DNA from: Glaciimonas immobilis
Lineage (GTDB): Bacteria > Pseudomonadota > Gammaproteobacteria > Burkholderiales > Burkholderiaceae_D
Assembly: GCF_011947285.1 (NCBI RefSeq)
Contig: NZ_JAAOZT010000002.1
Location: 62,001 to 126,000 of the forward strand
Length of the DNA: 64,000 nucleotides
Reading direction: 5' to 3'
The position numbers and the translations under genes are program-made. Under the pieces are notes generated by a model. The model was given only the letters and a program-made list of their open reading frames with translations. It was not told the origin of the DNA and ran no database searches. Of this stretch, positions 21,897 to 29,906 are shown in pieces. Every line of letters begins with the position of its first letter. The first letter of the stretch is position 1.

Positions 21897-23909
21897 ATGA
21901 CTACATCATCAGTTGCATCGGCAACCCTTTTTGAACCAGATCGCGCACGCGATATCATTTGCCTGGGACGTTTGGGGGTGGATCTATACGCCCAACAAAT
22001 TGGGGCGCGCCTTGAAGATGTTACCAGCTTTGCCAAATATCTTGGTGGCTCCTCGGCTAACATTGCGTTTGGTTGCGCGCGTTTAGGCTTGAAGTCAGCA
22101 ATGCTGGCGCGCGTCGGCAATGAACACAACGGGCAATTTTTGACCAATGCACTGGCCGCAGAAGGGTGTGATGTCAGCCACATTAAGATTGATCCTGATC
22201 GACTGACGGCGATGGTCATGCTGGGGCTCAAGGATAAGGAAACCTTCCCATTAATTTTCTATCGAGAAAATTGCGCCGATATGGCGCTTGCGCAAGAAGA
22301 CATTGATGAGTCCTTTATTGCGTCAAGCAAGGCATTGTTAATTACAGGTACGCATTTTTCGACCGCGAATGTTCATCGCACCAGTAGTCTTGCGCTAGAT
22401 TATGCCCATCGGCACAACGTGCGCACGGTGCTCGATATTGATTATCGCCCGGTGTTGTGGGGACTGACTGACAAAGGCGATGGCGAGACGCGCTTCATTG
22501 CAGACCAGAGCGTAACGGCCCATCTGCAGGCCATCTTGCCGAAGTTTGATCTGGTCGCTGGTACAGAAGAGGAATTCATGATCGCCGGTGGCGGTAGCGA
22601 TATTATCGCCTCGCTGCAAGCGGTGCGCGCCGTCAGTCACGCGACCTTAGTTGTCAAGCGCGGTCCGCTCGGTTGCGCGGTGATCCGGGGACCGATTCCG
22701 GCCAGTCTGGATGTTGCTTTCAACTATCAGGGTGCGCGCGTTGAAGTACTAAACGTATTGGGAGCCGGTGACGCATTTTTGTCAGGTTTTTTAAAAGGTT
22801 GGCTCAACGGTGACGATGATGAGACTTGCTGCCGTTACGCCAACGCTTGTGGCGCATTGGTCGTGTCCCGGCACGCTTGCGCACCGGCGATGCCGACACC
22901 GGTTGAGCTAGCGTATTTTCTCGCTAATAGTGATCGCTTGCAACGACCAGATCTGGATGCTCACTTGACACGTTTGCATCGCGTGACGACGCCGCGCCGC
23001 GCGTGGAACGAAGTCAACGTCTTTGCGTTCGACCATCGGAACCAGTTTTTTGAATTGGCGCGTGAAAGCGGTGCAGCAGAGTCGCGCTTGTCTGCATTAA
23101 AGTGCTTGCTTGTCGAGGCCGTAGCAGAGACGGAACAGGCGCTGGGACTACAAGGCAAGATCGGCGTTTTGATTGATGATCGCTATGGACAGGATGCGTT
23201 GAATGCTGCCACCGGTCGCGGCTGGTGGGTCGGGCGCACAGTTGAAATGCCGCTGTCGAACCCGCTTCAGTTCGATTATGGTCGTTCAATTGGTTCTCAC
23301 CTTATCAGTTGGCCCAAGGAGCATGTGGTCAAATGCCTGGTGCAGTTCCACCCCGATGATACGGTGGAAAATCGGCTGGAACAAGAGGCGCAAATCCGGG
23401 CACTCTATGACGCGGTGCAGATAAGCGGACATGAGTTGCTGCTAGAAATCATTCCACCCAAATCAATGCCAATCGCAGACAACACGGTAATGCGCGCCAT
23501 CAAGCGATTGTACAACCTCGGTATCTACCCCGAATGGTGGAAGTTGGCGTCAATGTCGCCAGCGCAATGGGCCGAAATTGATTTTTTGATTGCCGAGCGT
23601 GATCCCTATTGTCGCGGTGTTGTGTTGCTGGGATTGAATGCGTCGGTCGCGGAACTGGCGCATGGATTTCTCGCTTCAAAAGACAGCAAGACCTGTCGTG
23701 GTTTTATGGTTGGTCGTACCATTTTTCATGCGCCTGCAAGACGATGGCTGCAAGGGGAGATCGACGATGCTTCCTTAATTGCTGAGGTGCGGACGATCTT
23801 TGAGCGACTGATTGGGGTATGGCGGGAGAGTCGCGGAAGTGCGCAGCAATCACCCCGAACAGTCCTGACAGGTCTGGTGGCAGAGCAGAATCTGGAGCAC
23901 TTAGCATGA
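21897..23909 (+). CDS. iolC: Fused 5-dehydro-2-deoxygluconokinase / DUF2090 aldolase
   Basis: At 670 residues it is twice the length of plain IolC. The N-terminal half (about 1-330) is a PfkB-type kinase with CLGRLGVDLY, GGSSANIAFGCARLG and the catalytic ATP-binding NVLGAGDAFLSGF; it phosphorylates 5-dehydro-2-deoxygluconate. The C-terminal half (about 345-655) is a DUF2090 domain beginning NVFAFDHRNQFFELA, taken to be the 5-dehydro-2-deoxyphosphogluconate aldolase step (IolJ role). The fusion is known in proteobacteria. Start ATG 21897 with AGAGGAA; the stop overlaps the iolD start. Confidence 0.9.
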   Translation: MTTSSVASATLFEPDRARDIICLGRLGVDLYAQQIGARLEDVTSFAKYLGGSSANIAFGCARLGLKSAMLARVGNEHNGQFLTNALAAEGCDVSHIKIDPDRLTAMVMLGLKDKETFPLIFYRENCADMALAQEDIDESFIASSKALLITGTHFSTANVHRTSSLALDYAHRHNVRTVLDIDYRPVLWGLTDKGDGETRFIADQSVTAHLQAILPKFDLVAGTEEEFMIAGGGSDIIASLQAVRAVSHATLVVKRGPLGCAVIRGPIPASLDVAFNYQGARVEVLNVLGAGDAFLSGFLKGWLNGDDDETCCRYANACGALVVSRHACAPAMPTPVELAYFLANSDRLQRPDLDAHLTRLHRVTTPRRAWNEVNVFAFDHRNQFFELARESGAAESRLSALKCLLVEAVAETEQALGLQGKIGVLIDDRYGQDALNAATGRGWWVGRTVEMPLSNPLQFDYGRSIGSHLISWPKEHVVKCLVQFHPDDTVENRLEQEAQIRALYDAVQISGHELLLEIIPPKSMPIADNTVMRAIKRLYNLGIYPEWWKLASMSPAQWAEIDFLIAERDPYCRGVVLLGLNASVAELAHGFLASKDSKTCRGFMVGRTIFHAPARRWLQGEIDDASLIAEVRTIFERLIGVWRESRGSAQQSPRTVLTGLVAEQNLEHLA

Positions 23910-25795
23910 GCAACGGTTGTGGAACTATTCGGCTGACGATGGCGCAGGCGCTGGTACGTTATCTGGCCGCATTGCGCGTGGCGACCTATGATGCCGATGA
24001 TCGGGTGACAGGTGATGAGCCTCTATTTGGCGGCGTGTTTGCCATCTTTGGCCATGGCAACGTCGCTGGTCTGGGCGAGGCCCTATTTCAATATCGCGAA
24101 GAACTGCCAACCTATCGGGCGCATAACGAACAGGCGATGGCACACGCCGCGATTGCCTATGCCAAGACCAATATGCGCCGTCGTATGATGGCGGTGACCA
24201 GTTCAATTGGTCCGGGCGCAACCAATTTACTGACCGCGGCTGCGCTGGCGCATGTAAATCGGTTACCGGTGTTGTTATTGCCGGGCGATATTTTTGTCTC
24301 GAGACGACCTGACCCAGTGCTACAGCAGCTTGAAGACTTTCAGGATGGCAGTGTTTCCGTGAATGATGCGTTCAAGCCATTGTCGCGTTATTTTGACCGC
24401 ATCTATTATCCCGAGCAGTTATTGACGGCATTACCACGCGCGATTCAGGTCCTGACCGATGCAGCGCAATGTGGTCCCGTCACGCTGGCGTTACCGCAAG
24501 ATGTGCAAACCATGGCTTACGATTATCCGCTCGCTTTTTTTAAACCGAAACTGGTGTCGTTTCGCGCTCAGCCTCCTGCTAAGGAAGATTTGCAGCAAGC
24601 CTTGACCTTACTGAAAAATGCCAGACAACCGCTTATCGTCGCCGGTGGTGGCGTTTTGTACGGCAACGCCACCGAAGCTTTGCGTAAATTCGCAGAGAAA
24701 CATGGTGTGCCGGTGGCTGAAACGCAGGCCGGGAAGGGCGCTCTGTCCTGGGACCATCCATTGCAACTGGGCGCGTTAGGTGTGACCGGGTCGCCGGCGG
24801 CGAACGCCTTGGCGGATCATGCCGATGTTGTGATTGCAGTCGGCAGTCGGCTGCAGGATTTCACCACCGGCTCGCATTCTTTATTTGCGCAGGCGCAGCT
24901 GATTAGCGTCAATGTTAATCCGTGCGATGCGATGAAATGGCATGCGACCGGAATTATTGCCGATGCCAGATTGGGATTGACCGCTTTGTCCGATGGACTG
25001 AAAGACTGGCGCGCTAGCGACGCGTGGACAGTCGAGGCAACCGAGCAGGCAGAACTATGGCGTTCGACCGTCAGCGGCATCACCAACAGGCGTGAAGTAG
25101 CATTGCCCGCGTTACCTTACGATGGCGAAGTCATCGGTGCGGTACAGCGTTCGAGTAATACTTCGCCTTTGACTGACATTGTGGTGTGCGCCGCAGGAAC
25201 CTTACCGGCAGAGCTGCATAAACTCTGGCGCACAACGACGCCGGGCGGGTATCACGTCGAATACGGTTATTCCTGCATGGGCTATGAGATTGCTGGCGGG
25301 TTGGGCGTTAAGCTGGCCCGGCCGGATCGCGACGTGATCGTGATGATCGGCGACGGCAGTTATTTGATGATGAACTCTGAAATCGCTACTTCGGTCATGC
25401 TGGACAAAAAGCTGATTATTGTCGTTCTGGACAATCGTGGTTATGGCTGCATTAACCGGCTGCAACAGGCATGCGGTGGCGCGCCATTCAACAACATGCT
25501 GGAAGATTGCCTGCAAGGTGGGCTGGGTGCGCCGCACATCGACTTTGCGATGCATGCCAGAGCGTTAGGCGCATTGGCGGAAAATGTCCAGACGATTGCA
25601 GCATTGGAAGCCGCGATGCTGCGTGCCCGTGCCGCTGATCGTACCTATTTGATCTGTATCGATACGGATGCTAAGCGCACCACCGAGGATGGCGGTTGCT
25701 GGTGGGAGGTCGCGGTACCTGAAGTCTCGTCGCGACACTCAGTGCAGGTGGCGCGTGAGCAATATGAACACGCCCAGTTGAACCAAAAACTCTGA
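23906..25795 (+). CDS. iolD: 3D-(3,5/4)-trihydroxycyclohexane-1,2-dione hydrolase
   Basis: ThDP-dependent ring-opening enzyme of inositol breakdown, 629 residues. The N-terminal pyrimidine domain has FGHGNVAGLGEAL and HNEQAMAHAAIAYA with the catalytic Glu; the C-terminal ThDP domain has GDGSYLMMNSEI ... DNRGYGCI. I use ATG 23906, which overlaps the iolC stop as ATGA with GGAG upstream; the open frame continues 29 codons further up, but this would overlap iolC by 91 nt. Confidence 0.94.
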   Translation: MSNGCGTIRLTMAQALVRYLAALRVATYDADDRVTGDEPLFGGVFAIFGHGNVAGLGEALFQYREELPTYRAHNEQAMAHAAIAYAKTNMRRRMMAVTSSIGPGATNLLTAAALAHVNRLPVLLLPGDIFVSRRPDPVLQQLEDFQDGSVSVNDAFKPLSRYFDRIYYPEQLLTALPRAIQVLTDAAQCGPVTLALPQDVQTMAYDYPLAFFKPKLVSFRAQPPAKEDLQQALTLLKNARQPLIVAGGGVLYGNATEALRKFAEKHGVPVAETQAGKGALSWDHPLQLGALGVTGSPAANALADHADVVIAVGSRLQDFTTGSHSLFAQAQLISVNVNPCDAMKWHATGIIADARLGLTALSDGLKDWRASDAWTVEATEQAELWRSTVSGITNRREVALPALPYDGEVIGAVQRSSNTSPLTDIVVCAAGTLPAELHKLWRTTTPGGYHVEYGYSCMGYEIAGGLGVKLARPDRDVIVMIGDGSYLMMNSEIATSVMLDKKLIIVVLDNRGYGCINRLQQACGGAPFNNMLEDCLQGGLGAPHIDFAMHARALGALAENVQTIAALEAAMLRARAADRTYLICIDTDAKRTTEDGGCWWEVAVPEVSSRHSVQVAREQYEHAQLNQKL

Positions 25796-25807
25796 TTGGA
25801 AATCATC

Positions 25808-26746
25808 GTGACCAAACAATTTAATGTAAAAATCGGCATCAATCCAATCTCCTGGATGAACGACGATTTACCTTCATTAGGCGGTGAGACGCCGCTGGAA
25901 GTCGCGCTCGCAGAAGGTGCGCAAATAGGTTATCGCGGATTCGAGCTGGGCAATAAGTTCCCTAAAGAACCCGCGGCGTTGGCCGCTGTCCTCGGTAAGT
26001 ACGCGCTGGAATGCGTCTCTGGATGGTATTCAGGGCGATTGGCGATTAATTCGGTGGCCGATGAGATTGTCGCCGTCGGACCGCACTTGCGGTTATTAGC
26101 AGAAAATGGTGCCAAGGTGATGGTGTATGGCGAAGTGGCCGATGCGATTCAGGGGCAACCAGAGCCGTTGTATAAACGGCCACAGTTTAACAGCGCTAAA
26201 GAATGGCAGGAATATGCCGACAAGTTGACCGCTTTTGCCACTTACACGCTGTCGCATGGTGTGCGCCTGTCCTACCATCATCACATGGGCGCGTATGTTG
26301 AAACCGCCGCGGATATTGACCGGTTGATGGCGCTGACGGGCGATTCGGTGGGGTTATTGTTCGATAGCGGTCACATTACCTTCGCTGGGGACGACGCGTT
26401 GGCTGTGTTAAAAAAGCACATCGCCCGCGTAGCGCATGTTCATTGCAAAGATGTGCGCCCGGCGGTCATGAAGTTAGCGCGCAATGGTAACTGGAGCTTT
26501 CTGCAAAGCGTGATTAACGGGGCTTTTACTGTTCCTGGCGATGGCGCGATTGATTTTGCGGCATTGTTACTGACGTTGTACCAGAATAATTATCAAGGAT
26601 GGTTGGTAGTTGAAGCCGAGCAAGACCCCGCGGTTGCGCCCAGCTATCAATATGCCGAAATGGGTTATCAACATTTAGCGGCGCTGGTGCAGGGGATTGA
26701 AACCGGCAGTGTGCATGCCATTGCGGAGGCTGCATGCACTTACTAG
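25808..26746 (+). CDS. iolE: Myo-inosose-2 dehydratase
   Basis: Dehydrates 2-keto-myo-inositol to the trione substrate of IolD. It is a xylose-isomerase-like TIM barrel of about 312 residues: IGINPISWMNDDLP at the N-terminus, YHHHMGAYVE, LLFDSGHITFAG and VHCKDVRP supply the metal ligands. GTG 25808 is preferred because TTGGA stands 8 nt upstream; a TTG at 25796 abuts the iolD stop. The end overlaps iolB by 13 nt. Confidence 0.93.
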   Translation: MTKQFNVKIGINPISWMNDDLPSLGGETPLEVALAEGAQIGYRGFELGNKFPKEPAALAAVLGKYALECVSGWYSGRLAINSVADEIVAVGPHLRLLAENGAKVMVYGEVADAIQGQPEPLYKRPQFNSAKEWQEYADKLTAFATYTLSHGVRLSYHHHMGAYVETAADIDRLMALTGDSVGLLFDSGHITFAGDDALAVLKKHIARVAHVHCKDVRPAVMKLARNGNWSFLQSVINGAFTVPGDGAIDFAALLLTLYQNNYQGWLVVEAEQDPAVAPSYQYAEMGYQHLAALVQGIETGSVHAIAEAACTY

Positions 26747-27528
26747 TCAAAGGCAAACCGGATGGTCAAGAGATCGTCAACGTTACCCCGCAATCGGCAC
26801 GATGGCATTACGTGGGTTTTGCGGCATATCGATTGGCACAGAATCAGCGACTTGACTTCAATACAGGCGCGCGTGAAATCTGTATTGTCATTCTGCGGGG
26901 TATTGTAAGCGTCCGGGCAGGCGATGCATTCTGGTCAGAGATTGGTGAGCGCCAAAGCGTGTTTGACCCTATCTCGCCTTATTCCGTGTATGTACCGCAT
27001 GGGCAGAAGGTGAATGTTACGGCGCACGGTGACGCCGAAATTGCAGTGTGCAGCGCGCCAGGGCATGGCGATTTTGCGGCCCGATTGATCGAACCTGCCA
27101 GCGCCAATCGATCAGTAAGAGGGCAGGGCAGCAATACTCGCTATGTGTGCGATATATTGCCGCAAAGCGCACCTGCCGATCATTTGCTGGTGGTAGAGGT
27201 CGTTACGCCAGCTGGACATTCTTCCAGTTATCCGCCGCATAAGCATGACACCGACAACCTGCCTGAAGAAAGTGCATTGGAAGAAACCTATTATCACCGC
27301 ATTAATCCGGCGCAAGGTTTTGCCTTCCAGCGGGTCTATACCGATGATCGCTCTTTAGATGAGTCGATGGCGGTTGAAAACCACGATGTGGTGATGGTTC
27401 CCAGAGGCTACCACCCGGTAGTCGCCCCTCACGGCTACGACTGCTATTACCTGAATGTGATGGCAGGTCCGAAGCGGTCCTGGCATTTTAAAAATGATCC
27501 GGCCCACGACTGGCTGATGCCGCGCTAG
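26734..27528 (+). CDS. iolB: 5-deoxy-glucuronate isomerase
   Basis: Cupin-type isomerase that converts 5-deoxyglucuronate to 5-dehydro-2-deoxygluconate, the substrate of IolC. 264 residues; metal-binding region SSYPPHKHDTDNLPEESALEE and C-terminal VPRGYHPVVAPHGYDCYYLNVM are diagnostic. It starts inside the iolE end with GCGGAGG ahead, so the two are coupled. A bidirectional terminator follows 45 nt after the stop. Confidence 0.94.
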   Translation: MHLLVKGKPDGQEIVNVTPQSARWHYVGFAAYRLAQNQRLDFNTGAREICIVILRGIVSVRAGDAFWSEIGERQSVFDPISPYSVYVPHGQKVNVTAHGDAEIAVCSAPGHGDFAARLIEPASANRSVRGQGSNTRYVCDILPQSAPADHLLVVEVVTPAGHSSSYPPHKHDTDNLPEESALEETYYHRINPAQGFAFQRVYTDDRSLDESMAVENHDVVMVPRGYHPVVAPHGYDCYYLNVMAGPKRSWHFKNDPAHDWLMPR

Positions 27529-27573
27529 AACCTGCGCAATCCATAAAATAAGGTAGAAGACGCACCAACAAAA

Positions 27574-27605
27574 AAACCGCATAAACATTGTTGTTTATGC
27601 GGTTT
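27574..27605. terminator. Bidirectional terminator for iolB (+) and tRNA-Leu (-)
   Basis: AAACCGCATAAACA pairs perfectly (14 bp) with TGTTTATGCGGTTT around TTGT. The A-run at its left end reads as a long T-run on the minus strand, so it terminates the tRNA well; toward + it has TTTCTCTATTT. A near copy lies at 29462. Confidence 0.9.
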
Positions 27606-27666
27606 CTCTATTTGTACTACTTTTGTATATTTTGTACTACTTTTGTACATTTGCACCAAAAAACTC

Positions 27667-27751
27667 TGGTGCCCACGGAGGGACTCGAACCCCCACACCC
27701 GAAGGCACATGGACCTGAACCATGCGCGTCTACCAATTCCGCCACGTGGGC
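27667..27751 (-). tRNA. tRNA-Leu(CAG), copy 1
   Basis: 85 nt on the minus strand starting GCCCACGTGGCGGAATTGG and ending GTGGGCACCA. A 7-bp acceptor stem, anticodon loop TTCAGGT (anticodon CAG), a long variable arm and GGTTCGAGTCC T-arm identify a class II leucine tRNA with encoded CCA. An identical-looking tRNA lies at 29543. Confidence 0.97.
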
Positions 27752-27795
27752 ATTTGCAGTCACCAATTAAGGTTTCTCGCAATTGCGAAGCACGA

Positions 27796-27825
27796 ATAAT
27801 ACGTGCATTCATAGGGTTTGGTCAA
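27796..27825 (-). promoter_or_regulatory. Promoter of tRNA-Leu(CAG) copy 1
   Basis: On the minus strand TTGACC, an 18-nt spacer and TATTAT, ending 45 nt before the tRNA 5' end. A good sigma-70-type match at the expected distance. Confidence 0.65.
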
Positions 27826-27954
27826 CGAAAGAGTGTAATAATAAATTATCTGAATGCACTTGATGTGCTTAAAGTCGTGTTGGAATAGAAAGTCTTTTTT
27901 TAACCATTATCAAGAACTTCCATTAATCGACATTTCATTGTTATATATCAACAA

Positions 27955-28413
27955 ATGATCCATAAACTTCACAGACGTTTGATTCGCGGCATTCAGTTTG
28001 CTCACACATTTCAGATTACTTTAGTCCTCAGTGGGCTGATCGGCGCTTTGGTACCTCAAATGGCCATTTCTGCACCTGTTTTGCGTTGCCATATAATGCA
28101 AAGTGGGAGTACACAAATAATTGATTTTTTAGCGGGAAGTGATCCATATCAAGTTAAGGCGATAGATATTAATGGTCGCTTTCGCTTTAAGGCGGTTGTG
28201 ATTGGGGACGCGCGACAAATCGCATATATCAAATTGTACATTTATGATCATGCGGAACCCAAACCAATGCTATTGCATGAGGTGAAATATCTGGCACCGG
28301 TGGCGTTGCGTGATGCTGGACCCGCTGCGCTGACAGGGGTGAATGACGTATATTCTTTGCCGATGCAACGGAATCTGCAATATGGATGCGCGTTATTAGA
28401 GGTTGCGCCATGA
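27955..28413 (+). CDS. Secreted protein of unknown function, coupled to a CapA-like gene
   Basis: 152 residues. A long N-terminal hydrophobic segment (about 18-40, ending MAISA) looks like a signal peptide; the mature part (PVLRCHIMQSGSTQIIDF ... LPMQRNLQYGCALLEVAP) has a Cys near each end that could form a disulfide. I do not recognise a family. No clear Shine-Dalgarno is visible before the ATG. The stop overlaps the next start (ATGA), so the two are probably made together and work in the cell envelope. Confidence 0.65.
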   Translation: MIHKLHRRLIRGIQFAHTFQITLVLSGLIGALVPQMAISAPVLRCHIMQSGSTQIIDFLAGSDPYQVKAIDINGRFRFKAVVIGDARQIAYIKLYIYDHAEPKPMLLHEVKYLAPVALRDAGPAALTGVNDVYSLPMQRNLQYGCALLEVAP

Positions 28414-29408
28414 AGCCAGCGCACTGGTTGGCAGTGTTAGTCGGGCTAAGCACGATGAGCGAAATACAAGTGGTTTCGGCGCAAAATGCCGGACCTTCGG
28501 TATCCATTGCGTTCGTTGGCGATATCATGCTTGCTGAGGGGCCGGGTAAGGTTGTGAAGAGCGGGCGCGACCCTTTCGCACCCTTTTCGGCTATCTTGAA
28601 TACCGCCGATATTCGGGTGGGGAATCTAGAATGTGTTGTGGCTACGAAAGGCACCCCTGAGCCTGATAAACCGTTCACATTCCGTGCGAGTCCTCGTACG
28701 TTAGATGTTCTGAAGCGTCATTTTGACGCAGTGGGTTTAGCGAATAACCATTCCGGCGACTACGGTCCCATCGCCTTTGCTCAAATGCTTGACCTGTTAG
28801 ATAGCCGCAGTATTGGTTACTTTGGTGGTGGTCGCGATCTTCAGCAGGCGCATCGCCCCCTCCTTATCGAGCGTCATGGTTTGCGGATTGCACTGTTGGG
28901 TTACGACGAATTTTTGCCAAGAAGTTTTGAGGCCGATGTTGATAAGCCGGGAATCGCCTGGAGTGAAGATGAGCAGGTGAAGCTTGACATCGTTCGGGCG
29001 CGTACAGTATTTCACGCTGATCTTGTTATTCCGGTCATGCATTGGGGTTGGGAAGATGAGCCTGAGGCCAGCGCTCGCCAGCGACAACTAGCACGGGCCA
29101 TGATTGATGCTGGCGCGGACGCGGTTGTTGGTGGTCATCCTCACGTAACGCAGAACGTTGAACAATATCGGGGCAAGCCGATTATTTACAGCTTGGGCAA
29201 CTTTGTATTTAATGGATTTACGGAGCCGGCCAACATTACGGGCTGGCTGTTACGTCTTGAGCTTGATCGTCAGGGCGCACGCGCATGGCGGACCTTTACC
29301 GCGCATATAGATCACGAAGGCATTCCGCATCCAGCAGCAGGTGCTGCAGAGTTATGCTGGAAGAGAGGACAGCAGACCGCGACGCGTTGCGATGCTACGC
29401 CGGGTTGA
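28410..29408 (+). CDS. CapA-family (PGA_cap) metallophosphatase-like protein, exported
   Basis: About 332 residues, with a signal peptide (MKPAHWLAVLVGLSTMSEIQVVSA). The family motifs are present: AFVGDIMLAEGP, GNLECVVATKG, ANNHSGDYG, VIPVMHWGWEDEP and GGHPHVTQNVEQY. CapA/PgsA-type proteins are tied to poly-gamma-glutamate or capsule handling, but the role outside Bacillus is poorly set. I use ATG 28410, which overlaps the upstream stop. It lies between two tRNA-Leu copies. Confidence 0.85.
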   Translation: MKPAHWLAVLVGLSTMSEIQVVSAQNAGPSVSIAFVGDIMLAEGPGKVVKSGRDPFAPFSAILNTADIRVGNLECVVATKGTPEPDKPFTFRASPRTLDVLKRHFDAVGLANNHSGDYGPIAFAQMLDLLDSRSIGYFGGGRDLQQAHRPLLIERHGLRIALLGYDEFLPRSFEADVDKPGIAWSEDEQVKLDIVRARTVFHADLVIPVMHWGWEDEPEASARQRQLARAMIDAGADAVVGGHPHVTQNVEQYRGKPIIYSLGNFVFNGFTEPANITGWLLRLELDRQGARAWRTFTAHIDHEGIPHPAAGAAELCWKRGQQTATRCDATPG

Positions 29409-29461
29409 TCTATGCCCTCCTGGCGCCCTGCCCAGAGAATGTTAATCCGAACAAAAAATAA

Positions 29462-29497
29462 AAAAACCGCATAAACATTGATGCTTATGCGGTTTTT
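29462..29497 (-). terminator. Terminator of tRNA-Leu(CAG) copy 2
   Basis: AAAAACCGCATAA pairs with TTATGCGGTTTTT (13 bp) around a 10-nt loop. It serves the tRNA on the minus strand and also stands 54 nt behind the CapA gene on the plus strand. Its sequence parallels the element at 27574. Confidence 0.88.
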
Positions 29498-29542
29498 CTA
29501 ATAGGCATTACTTAATATGCACTACCTATTGCACCAACCATC

Positions 29543-29627
29543 TGGTGCCCACGGAGGGACTCGAACCCCCACACCCGAAGGCACATGGACCTGAACCATG
29601 CGCGTCTACCAATTCCGCCACGTGGGC
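29543..29627 (-). tRNA. tRNA-Leu(CAG), copy 2
   Basis: 85 nt, same sequence as the copy at 27667 across acceptor stem, anticodon CAG, variable arm and encoded CCA. Together with the shared downstream hairpin it marks a tRNA duplication about 1.9 kb apart. Confidence 0.97.
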
Positions 29628-29695
29628 TTGAAATGTGACACTATTCAAGCTGTTTTCGTAAGTTTAGGTCTAGCCTAAATCCAGCGAAGACAGGG

Positions 29696-29723
29696 ATTAT
29701 AGATGAAATTAAACATAAGTCAA
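29696..29723 (-). promoter_or_regulatory. Promoter of tRNA-Leu(CAG) copy 2
   Basis: On the minus strand TTGACT, 16-nt spacer, TATAAT, 69 nt before the tRNA 5' end. The -10 is a perfect consensus. The remaining stretch to rnr (29724-29906) shows no gene. Confidence 0.75.
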
Positions 29724-29906
29724 CTTGACGCCGGTAGAAGGCAAGATTTATAGTGATTAAAAGTTGCTGGTTAGGACAATGGCCCTTTCCTCCGTTACAC
29801 TGGGAACTATATCAAAACCTTTTATGCTCTATCTTAATTAAACTCCCGATCGACCTTTTCCCGATCCGACTATCCTACCCATCATCAACTACCCCCAACA
29901 CGCCTC

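Noticed and set aside
27588-27888. Frames of 60-95 codons across tRNA-Leu copy 1
   Set aside because: They translate the tRNA gene and its terminator; typical spurious tRNA-derived frames.
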